Part shown: piece by piece, positions 35,916 to 45,611 of the stretch | How the letters are laid out: each line of letters begins with the position of its first letter | Position numbering within the stretch: position 1 is the stretch's first letter | From: Holtermannia corniformis | Taxonomy: Eukaryota; Basidiomycota; Tremellomycetes; Holtermanniales | Direction of reading: 5' to 3' | DNA length: 64,000 bases | NCBI GenBank assembly: GCA_001599935.1 | Contig: BCIJ01000001.1 | Coordinates: forward strand, 126,277-190,276 | Notes under the pieces: model-generated | What the model was told of the DNA's origin: nothing | The model's database searches: none | What the model saw: only the letters and a program-made list of their open reading frames with translations | Translations under genes and position numbers: made by a program

Positions 35916-37325
35916 ATGACGGCGATCACTGCCGACGAAATGGAGCAGTCAGCGCAGAGTAGCACTCCTGCGACCCAGTCGACTGAGAATCCTGGCCCTT
36001 TACGCTTCTTCTCTTTTCCTCCGTTATCCCACCACCAGCCCGTGACTCAGCCCGAGATCTCTACGCCGGAGCATGAACAAGCTCTCGAAACGATCAAGCG
36101 ACACTTTGATGGATTCGATGTGCAGAGCGAGGCTGGCCGCGGACCGCTCAGTGAGGATGAGATGATGTGGCTGGTGTGTACTGCCGAGTGACCGAACAAG
36201 AACCGAGCTCATGTGCGTAGTCGAGAGAGACGTTTGCACGGTGAGTCTATCAGCTACGCGACCGCACCAACCCACCGACGCTTGCTACAGGTACCTGATC
36301 GGTGCGTATAGCGGCGCAGAGCGTCCAAGCTCTGACACGTTTCGCAGGGACCAAATTCGACATCAAGGCCGCCATCACCCGACTCGAGACGTCGCTAGCC
36401 TGGCGTAGAGACCACAAAGTGTACGACGTGGAAGCCATGGCCAAGGCGATCGAGTCTGAAGTCGGTCTTCTCGCTCGCTCGCACTTGCACGCTGACACTG
36501 TCGTACAGACGTTGACGGGCAAGCAGCAGCTACTGGGCTTTGCGGCCGGCTCGCAGCCCATCTTGTACTTGATCCCGAGACGGAACGATACCGCTCCGAA
36601 TCAGCTGGCTGTCACGCATGCGGTCCGTCGTCCCTGTCTCGGCGCTTTGAGCACAGGCTGACGACGCAGATCTACATGATGGAGCGCTCGATCGACCTCA
36701 TGCCTGCCGGCGTCACGTCCGTCCGTCTCCGTCCACTCGTTCACACCTAACACTCCATCCTAGCAAGGTAACACTCATCATCGATTTCGCCGGCAAGCGC
36801 AAATACGGGCCCAGTCCCTCGGTCCGTCCCATCCTTCCTCCCGGTCCCATACAAAGCTGACGCAGCCTAGATCTACAAACAAGTACTATACATCCTCCAA
36901 GACCAATACCCAGAACGCCTAGGGCGTGCCATCTTTCTCAGTATCCCGTGGATCCTCAACTCGCTGTTGAACTTGCTGTTTGGTCTGCTGGACCCCGTAA
37001 CGCGGTCCAAGGTGCGCCAATGGACTGGGTCGGTGGGTGCGGCATCGTTGAGACGAGATAGATCCGATTCAATCCTGATCTGGTGAAAGAGGAGATTGTG
37101 CAACCCGACTGTTTGTGGAAGAACTATGGCGGCAACGTCGAGGTGAGGTTCCGTTGCGACAGGTGTCCCTAACACACCCAGTTTGAATACAACCACGCCG
37201 TAGACTACCCTCTTCTACTCTCGACCTGCCTGTCTCGACGCCAAGCCAACAGAGAGCGCTGGCGTGCTCTCGGCCGACCCCAACCCGGTCGCAGTGAGCG
37301 CGACTTTTTCGCGCCCTGGCCATAG
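35916..37325 (+). CDS. CRAL-TRIO (Sec14-like) phosphatidylinositol transfer protein
   Basis: About eight short exons. The N-terminus is Ser/Pro-rich, then the CRAL-TRIO-N helices (HEQALETIKRHFDGFDVQ, SEDEMMWLSRETFARYL, ITRLETSLAWRRDHKV). The lipid-binding domain follows: QILYLIPRRND-like PILYLIPRRNDTAPNQL, QIYMMERSIDLMPAGVTKVT, LIIDFAGKRKYGPSPS, YKQVLYILQDQYPERLGRAI, FLSIPWILNSLLNLLFGLLD, and RFNPDLVKEEIVQPDCLW. The order and length (about 320 residues) fit fungal Sec14 homologues such as Pdr16/Pdr17 and Csr1, cytosolic carriers that present phosphatidylinositol to lipid-metabolising enzymes. The ATG at 35916 is the first real ATG in frame. The C-terminus ends FFAPWP; the stop is 96 nt from the stop of the convergent bZIP gene. 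Confidence 0.87.
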
Positions 37326-37421
37326 TGAGGAGCTACATGTAGAACACAAGACAATACAATCCGATCCCGTGTATCAGTGGCCGACGCAAGCGAGCCCCAA
37401 AACGAAAAAAAGAGCCAGTGG

Positions 37422-39351
37422 CTAGCGCATGCCTGCACGCCCATAGCCCTGCGCGAGCTGGACGCCCGGCATGCCCCCGATCCCACAGTCGCGGTGCTGG
37501 ACCAACGTCTGCGTCAACCGGTTGATCTCCTCGTGCAGGCTCGCGACCGTCTGGTTCAGTCGCTCGTTTTCCGTCGAGAGGGATTCGACCTTTGTCTGGA
37601 GCTCGCCGAGCCACGCTTTTTTTCGTTGACGGCATTTGAGCGCCGCTGCATGGGCGCGTCAGTGTTGCGTACGCACGCACGACAAAAACGACTGACCCTG
37701 CCTGTTGCGCTCGAGAAAGTTTTTCCGCTTCTCCTCTTCCGTCTCTTTGCCTCCCGGCAGACTTCCCGGGATCAATTTACTCTCGTCGACGCCATCGTTG
37801 CTGCCCGCGCCAGAGTAGGCCGGGCTGACGCTCTCGTCGTGTTGCTTCTTCTTCTTGTTGGCCGTGCCTGCGCGCGCGGGCGCAGGTTCACTCTTGCGCT
37901 TTGTCGCGGTCCGACCGGGTCTGCCGCCAGCGTGCAGCTCTGGCTCTTCGCGCTTGGAGACTTCTTCGCGCTTGGAGAGCTCGTGGTGGGCCTGGGTGAG
38001 CAGAAAGAGGCCGTTTGCGGCTTGACTCGCGGCGTTGGCAGACTGCTGGGCGTAGTCTGTTTGCAGCGGTTGAGGCTGCTGCTGGCCCGGTTGCTGGAGC
38101 GATTGCGTAAAGTACGGTGGGACCTGTTGGGGTGCAGGTTGAGGCGCGGGCTGCTGCTGCAGCTCGTTGTACACACCCGTGAGGGCCGAGAGCGTGCCCG
38201 GAGTGATGGTATCTTGTTGGACGTCCGACGGGGCCGGTTGGTGCAGGTGCTGGAGACCGTGGTGTTGGTGCAGTGGGACGGGCTGAGGCGGTGGCTGGGG
38301 CCCGGCAGGCTGCTGCGACTGCTGCGGCTGCTGCTGAGCGCCTGCCGGTGCCGGCTGAACCTGCTCGCCTTCACCGACCGGTGTGCCGTTAGTGACCATG
38401 TTCAAGAACGCGGCCGTGTTCGGACTGGGCATCGGCAGGTTGACGCCAAAGCCATAGCTGCCCGGCGTGTAGCCCGAACCATTGCCCGGTGTGAACCCGG
38501 TCCTGAACTGCGAGGGATCAAACGCAGGCGCAGGGGCCGCATTCGGGTTCAAGTGGGAAGTGTGGTGGGGTGCGTGATTCCCCTGGGGTCCGGGGAGCAT
38601 GGCCGGGCTAAGCGGTCCCGAGCGCAGCGAGTGCGTCTGGAGCCACGGGAATTGAGCTGGGTCGGTCGCGGGGCTCGTGAGCTGCGACAGGGGCGGTAGC
38701 GCCGTATTGTTACTCTTTGTGGCCGTCTCGTCTCCCCCGCGCGTCGGCGTGCGCTCGCGGTCCGGATCGTCGGCGGAAGAGTTGACGCTATGACTCGAGC
38801 GTGAAAACGACTGTTCAAACGGGTTGGGTTCGAGGTCGAACTTGCTTCGTTGAGGCCGGATCGGGGGCCGAGTGGCGGTGGGCGAGGTGGCTAACGGATC
38901 AAACAATAGTAAAAACGAGAGCGGGGGTGTCGGCGGCGAGTGAGGGTTGGAGATGGTGAGCCCAGGTGTCAGCGGTGGTGTGGGCGAGAGACAGAACATG
39001 GCCGTTTGAGAGGACAAGACGGGTGCGACCTTGATCCACCCGAGATGTCTGCCAAGCGGTGTGGACAACGGAGGGCACGAAGGCGACAGTGGGCCGGACG
39101 AGCTCGTCCGTGAGACAAAGGGCAGCGGAGTGACTGGTCGTCTCCCAGAAACCAAACGCGACGCCACAGCTCGACTCACCTTTGTCGGGTTTGACCTCGT
39201 TGACTGCTGCGGGTGGAGGTGGCAGCTTGGAAGGCCCGGCGGTGGGTTCGGTTTTGGTGACGGCGGGTGCGGGAGCGTCTTTTGGCGGTGACGGTGCCGA
39301 GTCGTGTTGGTTCATGGGCGCTGGAGCAGGCTGAGCTGTCATGGTCGCCAT
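37422..39351 (-). CDS. ATF/CREB-type bZIP transcription factor (Atf1-like)
   Basis: Three exons. The N-terminal exon (MATMTAQPAPAPMNQHDS to VKPDK) is joined by a 289-nt intron (38891-39179) to TSPTATRPPIRPQRSKFDL and EPNPFEQSFS, which is the Aft1_HRA-type block of fungal Atf1/Sko1 factors. A Gln/Pro-rich region follows. The bZIP spans the last intron: EEEKRKNFLERNRQ, then AALKCRQRKKAWLGELQTKV and the zipper leucines ESLSTENERLNQTVASL. The N-x7-R signature (NRQAALKCR) is intact. Relatives are targets of the Hog1/Sty1 stress MAP kinase and bind TGACGT sites. The first intron is long for this genome; part of it is open and an acceptor near 39050 cannot be excluded. The C-terminus ends YGRAGMR. 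Confidence 0.9.
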
Positions 39352-39701
39352 GGTGGTGACCGTGGGCGGTCGGCTACAAGTGATTTGTCAGCTGGGATCA
39401 ACGATAACGGTAACCTTGACGGCGGAGCGTGATCGACAGTGGACATGGGCGAGATGCATACGCTAGCTAGACTCTGCCTAGCTCGTGCGAGCGGTCGAGC
39501 ACGGAGTGGACTCGTTGATGCGCTTGGTGGCCAGTGCACTCACCGTGGTTGTGCGCCGTGCCGGGGGTGTAACCCCGTGGCCGAGTGAATGAAACGGGGC
39601 CAGTCTAGTGTTGGTGTCCGAGTCGGCGTTCCGGCTGATGATGTCGTTGCTCTCGGCTCGGTCGGTGCCAGTGTCGGAAGAGTGATGCGCTCAGAGTGCA
39701 G

Positions 39702-39708
39702 TGACGTC
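39702..39708 (+). promoter_or_regulatory. CRE-like site upstream of the bZIP gene
   Basis: TGACGTC, seven of the eight bases of the palindromic CRE, lies 351 nt upstream of the start codon of the ATF/CREB-type gene. ATF/CREB factors bind this core. Sequence match only. Confidence 0.4.
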
Positions 39709-39809
39709 TGTGAGTGACGCCGTGGGGTTGGCGCCCGATGACGCTCTCAAAGGACTGTACCACCGGATGAAAACTGTATCACCGCGGCGTTAACCGGTCG
39801 AGTGGGGGG

Positions 39810-39817
39810 TTACGTAG
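39810..39817 (+). promoter_or_regulatory. Second ATF-like site upstream of the bZIP gene
   Basis: TTACGTAG, one base from the ATF-type palindrome TTACGTAA, about 460 nt upstream of the bZIP start. Together with the site at 39702 it makes self-regulation conceivable. Such octamers occur by chance. Confidence 0.3.
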
Positions 39818-40439
39818 CCGGATGGGGTAACAGCGCAGTGGAGGTCTGGCTGGCGTGATAGTGGCAGCGTACAGAGGCAGCGCACAGCAGGCAGCACCAG
39901 CACGCATTGATTGCAAGAGATGAATGGTGCTGATCCGCAGCCATCCAAAACCAAGACTCGGCCGAACACTGCCCGTGCTCGTGTCACCCTTGGCGGCTCA
40001 CCGTCCGCGCGCGGACACGTTCAACCTCCGACGCAGAACCTTTCTAGCGTCGAGCATGTGGCACAGCGTATTTGTGAATCCCACGCGCCTCCTTTGACTG
40101 TATATCTCGCAGCTGCACCTACGACCGGTACATATGACAGGCCATAGACTACTTGACAGTCGCTCGAGAGCAACGCCTGGTCCCTCGTCTGCTGAATCGG
40201 TCGTGTCATGACTCGAGACAAACTCAAGCTGGGGACTGCTACCCGAAATACTCGACACGGCAACCAGGCTGACTAACCTGGGTCATTATTTAGCGCGCGA
40301 CCTCATCGACCGTGCGAGACAAGTAGCTGCATTCACTGAGCTGACTTGGCCGAGCGTGTGCGTTTGCATCCCCCAAGGAAGCTCGGCGACATGTGAACGG
40401 TCGACATCAGCTCAATCCGCTTTGATGTCCAGAGTGCTA

Positions 40440-41090
40440 CTAGCGCTTACTTCCAGCGTACCGGATCATGACCTGAACGCATCTCCTGTCGATCGTCCGC
40501 CTACTTCTTCTCGTTCGCACGGACCAGGCGCTCACAACTCGAAGTCTTTCGTCCATCTCGTTCTTCGCAGCGGTCCGATCCGTATACGCTGCAATGAGAT
40601 GCATTTGGGGCCGTTGACACTATCAGAAGTCAGCTCCTTTGAGCTTCGCTCACTTCGATTGGCGCTTTGGAAGACACGCAGCGCGCGGTCCCGACCTATC
40701 GGATCATGACCCTACGCTGAGACCGGGGTTCGACGTCTTCTCGTGCATACAGATGAGATGGTTGCATTCAGAGGTTCCTCGTCATCTCGTTTGTCGCACA
40801 AACCCAGGTCAACTATGTCACTCTGAAAGCGTCGCTCAGGCTCACGAAGCAAGATGCGTCTTGGCGCCGTTGACACGGAAAAGGACTGCTGCTTCGAACA
40901 GAGCCTTTCCATCTCACGTCTATTGCTTCTTACGATGCCTTGGGAGTTCTGGGAACACTCGGGTGCTACACCAAGCATGCAATCGAAGACCTGCCTGTCT
41001 GTGTACGGGACAACAGGCATACTTGTGTACTCAGTAGTGGTGTAGGAAGCTCTCGAAGGCAGCCCTCATGAAGCAAGACGCATCGGCACT
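40440..41090. repeat. Diverged direct repeat, two units plus a third fragment
   Basis: Unit 1 (about 40440-40640) and unit 2 (about 40680-40900) share ordered short matches at offsets of 230-256 nt: CGGATCATGACC, CTTCTCG followed by GCAC/GCATAC, TCATCTCGTT/CATCTCGTT, AGATGC, and CCGTTGACAC (40611 and 40867). A third fragment at about 41066-41088 repeats CTCATGAAGCAAGACGC, close to CTCACGAAGCAAGATGC at 40842. Offsets vary, so insertions and deletions have accumulated. On the minus strand both main units have partial open frames starting STAP and sharing C-[DE]-[KE]-RD, so a decayed tandem-repeat gene is possible. Identity estimated by eye. Confidence 0.5.
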
Positions 41091-41566
41091 ATTTTATTGC
41101 ATCCACCCATTTTACTCAGTTGCGCCGAAAACGGTCATGTAACCAAGGTCCGCGAGAATTGCTGTAATCATTTCGGTACGGTCGATGCAGTGACCATTAC
41201 ATGTGCTGAGTATGCCCCGAAATCCCGGTGGGAGCCTGGCTGACGATCGACACCGCATATGCATATCCCTCACGCATTGATCGGGTCAAAGCAGCCTTGA
41301 GCCCCCACGATGCGCTAGGTATCCCCTCGCACCAGGCGCACAACCGCAAATGCGTTACGCCCGGCGTCCGAGCGACGTGCAGACCACCGAGGAGACTCAC
41401 CAAGATCATCTCAGACCCTCCCTTGTGCGGGCTTCTTGTCTTCGAGCTTGAGCCTCTTCCTTTGGGTGGAGTATACAGACCGCTCTGGCGGCTAGTGACG
41501 CGACAACGCAGAGCAGTGTTCATCAGTTGCGACGAAGGATAGAAACACGAAGTGGATACACAGAGA

Positions 41567-41896
41567 ATGAGCGCGTCAACTCAAGTACTCGTATACGACA
41601 CCCACGGCAACCTTGATATCGAAAACCTGAACAAACAGATCGACGATAGCATCTTGGAAAAAGACTGGAAGACATTTGGCGAGGTGCTTGTGCAGGCGCT
41701 TGAAGCTGCGTATGAGGAAAAGGGAAACACTTTCACGGAGAAAGACGTGCGTGACACCATTATGACCATCGACACAAACTGGGTCACTTCTTCGGAGGCG
41801 CCGTATGATACCGCGCAGGAGAGGATGCTTGATGCCTTCGTACCCAATGCGGTGAAGGAGTTCCAGAAGACGCTGACTGGTGGACCGGCCGCGTAG
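41567..41896 (+). CDS. Orphan small acidic protein
   Basis: An intronless ORF of 109 residues (MSASTQVLVYDTHGNLDIEN to TGGPAA). I do not recognise it. It is acidic and predicted mostly helical, with segments KQIDDSILEKDWKTFGEVLV and QALEAAYEEKG, and lacks cysteines, signal peptide and membrane segments. Codon use and amino-acid balance look like a real protein rather than a random frame: few Arg, Ser or Pro, unlike shadow ORFs in this GC-rich DNA. The ATG at 41567 is the first true ATG in frame. It lies next to the BTB pair in the accessory block. No TATA-like element was seen close upstream. It could be a small cytosolic protein of this lineage. Confidence 0.55.
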   Translation: MSASTQVLVYDTHGNLDIENLNKQIDDSILEKDWKTFGEVLVQALEAAYEEKGNTFTEKDVRDTIMTIDTNWVTSSEAPYDTAQERMLDAFVPNAVKEFQKTLTGGPAA

Positions 41897-42316
41897 TGAA
41901 GACGTCATGTCGGGGAACGTAGATCTCTCACTACTCTTAAGCATGCCTCTGCCGCTGCCACCGCGCTCTGCTAGCTTTCACAACAAACGCAACGTACCAT
42001 GCGATTCGCCAGCCCGCAATCAATACTGCTTCAACAGACTTGGCATGCTCTCATGTGAGTTCTCAAATTGAGTCGCTGTCGATGTAAAACGGTTGCAAGA
42101 ATGTGAGACCTGACGCATGCCGGCAAGCACTGGAGATGCATTGCAAAGGAGGGTCGCAGTACCCTGAACGAGCCATAGGCGCCAGGGCCATGCCCGATGT
42201 TCCGGCTGCCTAGCTCAGCTCACCGCATCTCACAACCGTGGCCAATGTCCGCTGCATAAAGGCAGCCAGACTCACTGTGCGCTTGTCGCCTATCGCTTCA
42301 ACACAAATTGTCACTC
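41897..42316. other. Intergenic region upstream of the BTB pair
   Basis: About 420 nt with no supported gene. A TATA-like CATAAAGG at about 42255, 62 nt before the BTB start codon, is the only recognisable element; the second BTB gene has CATAAAA at a comparable position. Confidence 0.4.
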
Positions 42317-43018
42317 ATGTCGGAGCAAGTCAAAGAGCACGAAAGATACAATGATCCCACGGCAGACTTTGTCTTGATCAGTGGGGACAACGTCGCCTTC
42401 CGGGTTGAGACGTTTTATCTCAAGTCTGCTTCGTACGTGACTGGCGTGGAGTCTTCCACGGAGCGCATCTGATAGTCCGCAAGGGTCATCTTTCGCTCCA
42501 TGCTTGATGGCGGGAGTCATGGGATCGACAAAGAGGTCACACTTGACGCGTCCGGTGCGGTCCTCGAAATCTGGCTAGACCTCGTCACCGGAGTGCCAAT
42601 CACGCCACGAAGGAAGTGGAGTAACGCTCGTGAGCTCCTCAGCTTCTGCAAGAAGTACGACTGCCAGGCAGCTACGCAAATGGCTAAGCACGAGCTACGC
42701 GAGTACTGCCTGGAGTTTCCATGGGAGGGCTTCGTTCTTGCTTCGCAGATCGATGATCCCAAGCTTGGTGCAGTGGCGCTTTCGAAAGCTGGCGAGTGGA
42801 CATGTGTGGCTCACGGTGATCCCGTCAACGTCGTCCTCCGCCACCTTGAGCCCACACTCGTAAAGGATATCAGTCCCGTATGGCTCCTTATTCTCTTCCA
42901 AATCGCGCTTGACCAAGATCTATTGCCAATGCCGTGGCGCGAGGTACCTTGGAAGGAAATGGCAGGAGGATTCGAGTTTTGTGCAGGGGTGACTACTGGA
43001 GGGTGCAGCGTTCAGTGA
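42317..43018 (+). CDS. BTB/POZ domain protein, tandem copy 1
   Basis: Two exons (42317-42432 and 42484-43018, intron 51 nt) give 216 residues. The BTB fold starts near residue 15: ADFVLISGDNVAFRVETFYL, then KSAS joined by splicing to VIFRSMLDGG, then EIWLDLVTGVPI and ELLSFCKKYDCQAATQMAKH. The BTB dimerisation helices are visible, but no Kelch, MATH or BACK module follows, only about 100 helical residues ending in a Trp-containing segment (VWLLILFQIAL, PMPWREVPWKEM). Fungal stand-alone BTB proteins of this type are often expanded and of unknown function; some act as Cullin-3 adaptors, which cannot be claimed here. Copy 2 lies 311 nt downstream, with an intron at the same position and phase. 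Confidence 0.82.
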
Positions 43019-43329
43019 TGTTATCCGGTCCATACACCATTTCCATCATATGGGATATCCCGTACTCAACACTGTATCGGACAGAACGCCTCGGCCGGGC
43101 TCTACACCTAGCCGGGTACAGCGGACGCGCAAGGATGCAGGAGAATCAGCGCTAAGCACTAGTCTGTGTGGACTATACAGCGCACACAGCAGTGGCCGAA
43201 TCGGCGTTGCAAAGGGAGGCCCGGCGACCCTGACCGGGCAGGGGTCATCGCCGGCTGCTGGCGAGTTTACGTAGGCCTCATAAAACGCAAGACTCTCTCG
43301 AGCTGTTTCTGTCAACAGCGACAAGCCTC
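43019..43329. other. Spacer between the BTB copies
   Basis: 311 nt without a supported gene. CATAAAA at about 43279 lies 51 nt before the copy-2 start, matching the layout of copy 1. Confidence 0.4.
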
Positions 43330-43894
43330 ATGTCAGACCAAACCACTCCCAGCGAGAAGTACAACAGTCCCGATGCGGACTTTGTGATAGTCAGCAGCGA
43401 CAACATCTCATTCCGTGTCGACTCGTACCATCTCAAGTCTGCCTCGTCAGTCAAAAGAGCAGCCGCAGGTTGCCTGAGTGTACAGCTGACCATCTTGTCA
43501 TAGCGTTGTCTTACGCGACATGCTGGGTAGCAAGGACATCGGTTGTCGCGCAGAAGTGGCACTCCCTGCCGAATCGGCCGTGATCGAGCTCTGGCTGGAT
43601 CTCGTATACGGCTCGCCCATTGAGGACCTCGCTCGATTGGACATCGCGGTGCCACTATTCGAATTCTGCAAGAAATACGAATGCGCCAATGTTTCTCGAC
43701 TCGTAAGGCAGTACGCATTCGAGTACTGCTCAAAGTGCCCGGTCAAGATGTTCCAGCTTGCTTCGCAGATGCATGACAGGGAGCTCGCACGTCATGCGAT
43801 CGCGCAGTCCGGCGTGGCTGGCTATAAAAAGTATTATTCTAGCCTCAGTCCGCGCAATCTGGGGCCAAAGGAGACGCGCTTGATCGATGCCTGA
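43330..43894 (+). CDS. BTB/POZ domain protein, tandem copy 2, truncated by an in-frame stop
   Basis: Exons 43330-43445 and 43504-43894 (intron 58 nt) give 168 residues. Exon 1 has exactly the same length as in copy 1 (116 nt) and the intron interrupts the same codon (KSAS/VVLRDML against KSAS/VIFRSML). BTB landmarks: DADFVIVSSDNISFRVDSYH, ELWLDLVYGSPIEDL, PLFEFCKKYECANVSRLVRQ. The stop TGA (43892-43894) replaces the Trp codon of copy 1 at VWLLILFQIAL. Beyond it the same frame continues 33 codons (YLACLTEALHRHN and QWRDVANSF) to TGA at 43994-43996, resembling the copy-1 tail. So this is either a recently truncated gene, a readthrough candidate or a sequencing error. The BTB domain itself is complete. 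Confidence 0.75.
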
Positions 43895-43996
43895 TATTTG
43901 GCGTGTCTCACCGAGGCTCTCCACCGGCATAATGTCTCAAACTCAAACTCGAACCCCGTACAGTGGCGAGACGTGGCCAATTCCTTCAATCCATGA

Positions 43997-44336
43997 GGTA
44001 CGTCCGCGCGGCGTCAATAAGTGAGCTCAGCTTGCTGACGGAACAAGGCAGATCCCGGTCGGAAGCAGCCAGGTCTGTCGGGCAGGACGGGAGCACGGTT
44101 TGGATCTATGCGACTCGCAGTGACTGCTTTGCTGTCTGGCGCTCGCCATTGCCCCAAAAGCGTGAGAGTGGAAAGACGACGTGAACGCCAACATTGTCCG
44201 TGACGGCCAAGTCCAGGATATACCAAAGCTCGTCACAGCGAGATCGATCGAAGGACAACGGATGCCATGACGGACTGTACAGACTCCAATTCTCCCTCTC
44301 TGCCTCTGCCATGCCACGGAGCAAACGAAAGAACGC
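43997..44336. other. Intergenic region between BTB copy 2 and RPL10
   Basis: 340 nt; convergent 3' ends. No supported gene; ORFs here overlap RPL10 in other frames or are short. Confidence 0.4.
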
Positions 44337-45191
44337 TTAGGCGGCGCGCTCGGCGGTGCGGAGGTTTTGGAGAAGGTTGCCCTTGGGGCGGAGGTACTGG
44401 ACGTAGCAGCCGTCCGAGACGAGCTGCTGGGCGTCGCGGCGGCGCTGGAACTCTTCGCGGTTGAGAGCGGTGAAACCCCACTTCTTGGAGACCTGTGACG
44501 AGTATGAGCATTCAGCGAGACGACAAGAAACTGCATGATAAGCACGATGATCTTTTGCCTTCCGCTAATTGGCCGATTTGTCAGCTTCAATCTGATGGAA
44601 AGAGGAGGGAGACTGACGGGAACTTGTAACGGGCACGGCGGAGGGCCTCGATGATCACGGCGCGGTTCGAGTCCTTGCAACGGATCGAGAGGATGACCTG
44701 GCCAATGTTGACACTGCGGTGTGTAAGCGGATGTGCAAGCAGTGGCTTGAGGGCCAACTCCGAAAGACGTGGGCACGTCTATCGGATGCCCAGGCACAGC
44801 CTACTCACCGAGCGACACAGCCGTAAGGCTTGCCCCAAGCGCCACGCATACCCTGCTGCAACCTATCGGCACCGGCACACGACAACATCTTGTTGATGCG
44901 GACAATGTGGAACGGGTGGACGCGGACACGCAAGTGGAAGGCGTCCTTGCCGGCCGTCTTGACAATGTACTTGTTGGCACAGATACGGGCGGCCTCGAGG
45001 GCCTCGGACGAGAGCTGCTCGTACTCGTCCGAGACAAGGTGGCAGCAGAAGGGGAAGTCCTCGACGGCCGCACGCTTGCGGCCGAGGTCGTAGATCCTGA
45101 TCTTGGCGTCGGGCACACCACGGTTGTAGCGCGACTTGGGGAACGGCTTGTTCTTGCAGTAGCGGTAGCAGCGAGCTGGACGGCGACCCAT
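44337..45191 (-). CDS. RPL10: 60S ribosomal protein uL16 (L10)
   Basis: Four exons, phase-checked: 45191-44809, 44713-44618, 44564-44546 and 44492-44337, total 217 residues. The family sequence is very clear: [77 protein letters not shown], then [16 protein letters not shown] and [13 protein letters not shown]. The third exon is only 19 nt and encodes the core of GRQKII, a block conserved in eukaryotic L10 that would be missed by simple ORF joining. uL16 occupies the tRNA corridor of the large subunit and is loaded late with the Nmd3/Sqt1 pathway. The first intron is 95 nt; the other two are 53 nt each. A further 5'-UTR intron is possible. Confidence 0.96.
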
Positions 45192-45611
45192 CTTGAAGCT
45201 GTGGGTGGTCGTCAGCGGTGAGCGGCGAGGTGTGCTGCCTGGCTGAGTAATCAAAGGGCTCCGTTGTGCGCCGTCTACGTGGGGTCTCTCCACTCGCAGA
45301 TCGCCCTGGACAGCCCTTGGCATAACGCCCGCTCTGCAGCTCTTGTTCCGTACTCACATTAGTTCTTGTGGATGAGAGAGAACGTCGAGTGGCCACACCA
45401 AGGACAGCGGTGCCGCACGGGGTCGCAGGGAGGGGAGGGTTGCTGACTGATGCATTTTCGTGCCGCGATAACGCCGAACACGCCGTAACCCCCTTTTGGA
45501 AACTGCCACTTTGACCTCCACCGCAGGGGTAGTCACATGAAAGGAGGGAAATGCAATAAAGTCGATCCTAATGACTGGCAGCGACCATCGCCGGACTGTA
45601 GCGACGCAAGC
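45192..45611. other. Bidirectional promoter region
   Basis: 420 nt between divergent RPL10 and NDUFAF7. No supported gene; probably includes the RPL10 leader and the shared promoter. Confidence 0.4.

Larger units (their letters stand above)
39352..41566. other. Long stretch without a supported gene
   Basis: About 2.2 kb, the longest gene-free interval here. It contains the bZIP promoter (two CRE-like sites listed separately), a block of decayed direct repeats at 40440-41090, and several short ORFs (39911-40147, 40356-40709, 41228-41542) with no domains, no splice logic and no mutual similarity. It may be gene-relic sequence. Confidence 0.45.

Noticed and set aside
37377..38699. 440-codon plus-strand ORF opposite the bZIP gene
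   Set aside because: It is the antisense shadow of the Gln/Pro-rich region; the bZIP reading frame carries the HRA block and a complete bZIP, and the antisense frame has no domain.
41228..41542. 104-codon ORF upstream of the orphan acidic protein
   Set aside because: No motif, no core promoter, and an equally long opposite-strand ORF (41197-41523).
44493..44617. snoRNA hidden in the RPL10 introns
   Set aside because: No box C/D or H/ACA arrangement was found; the region is explained by two 53-nt introns and a microexon.
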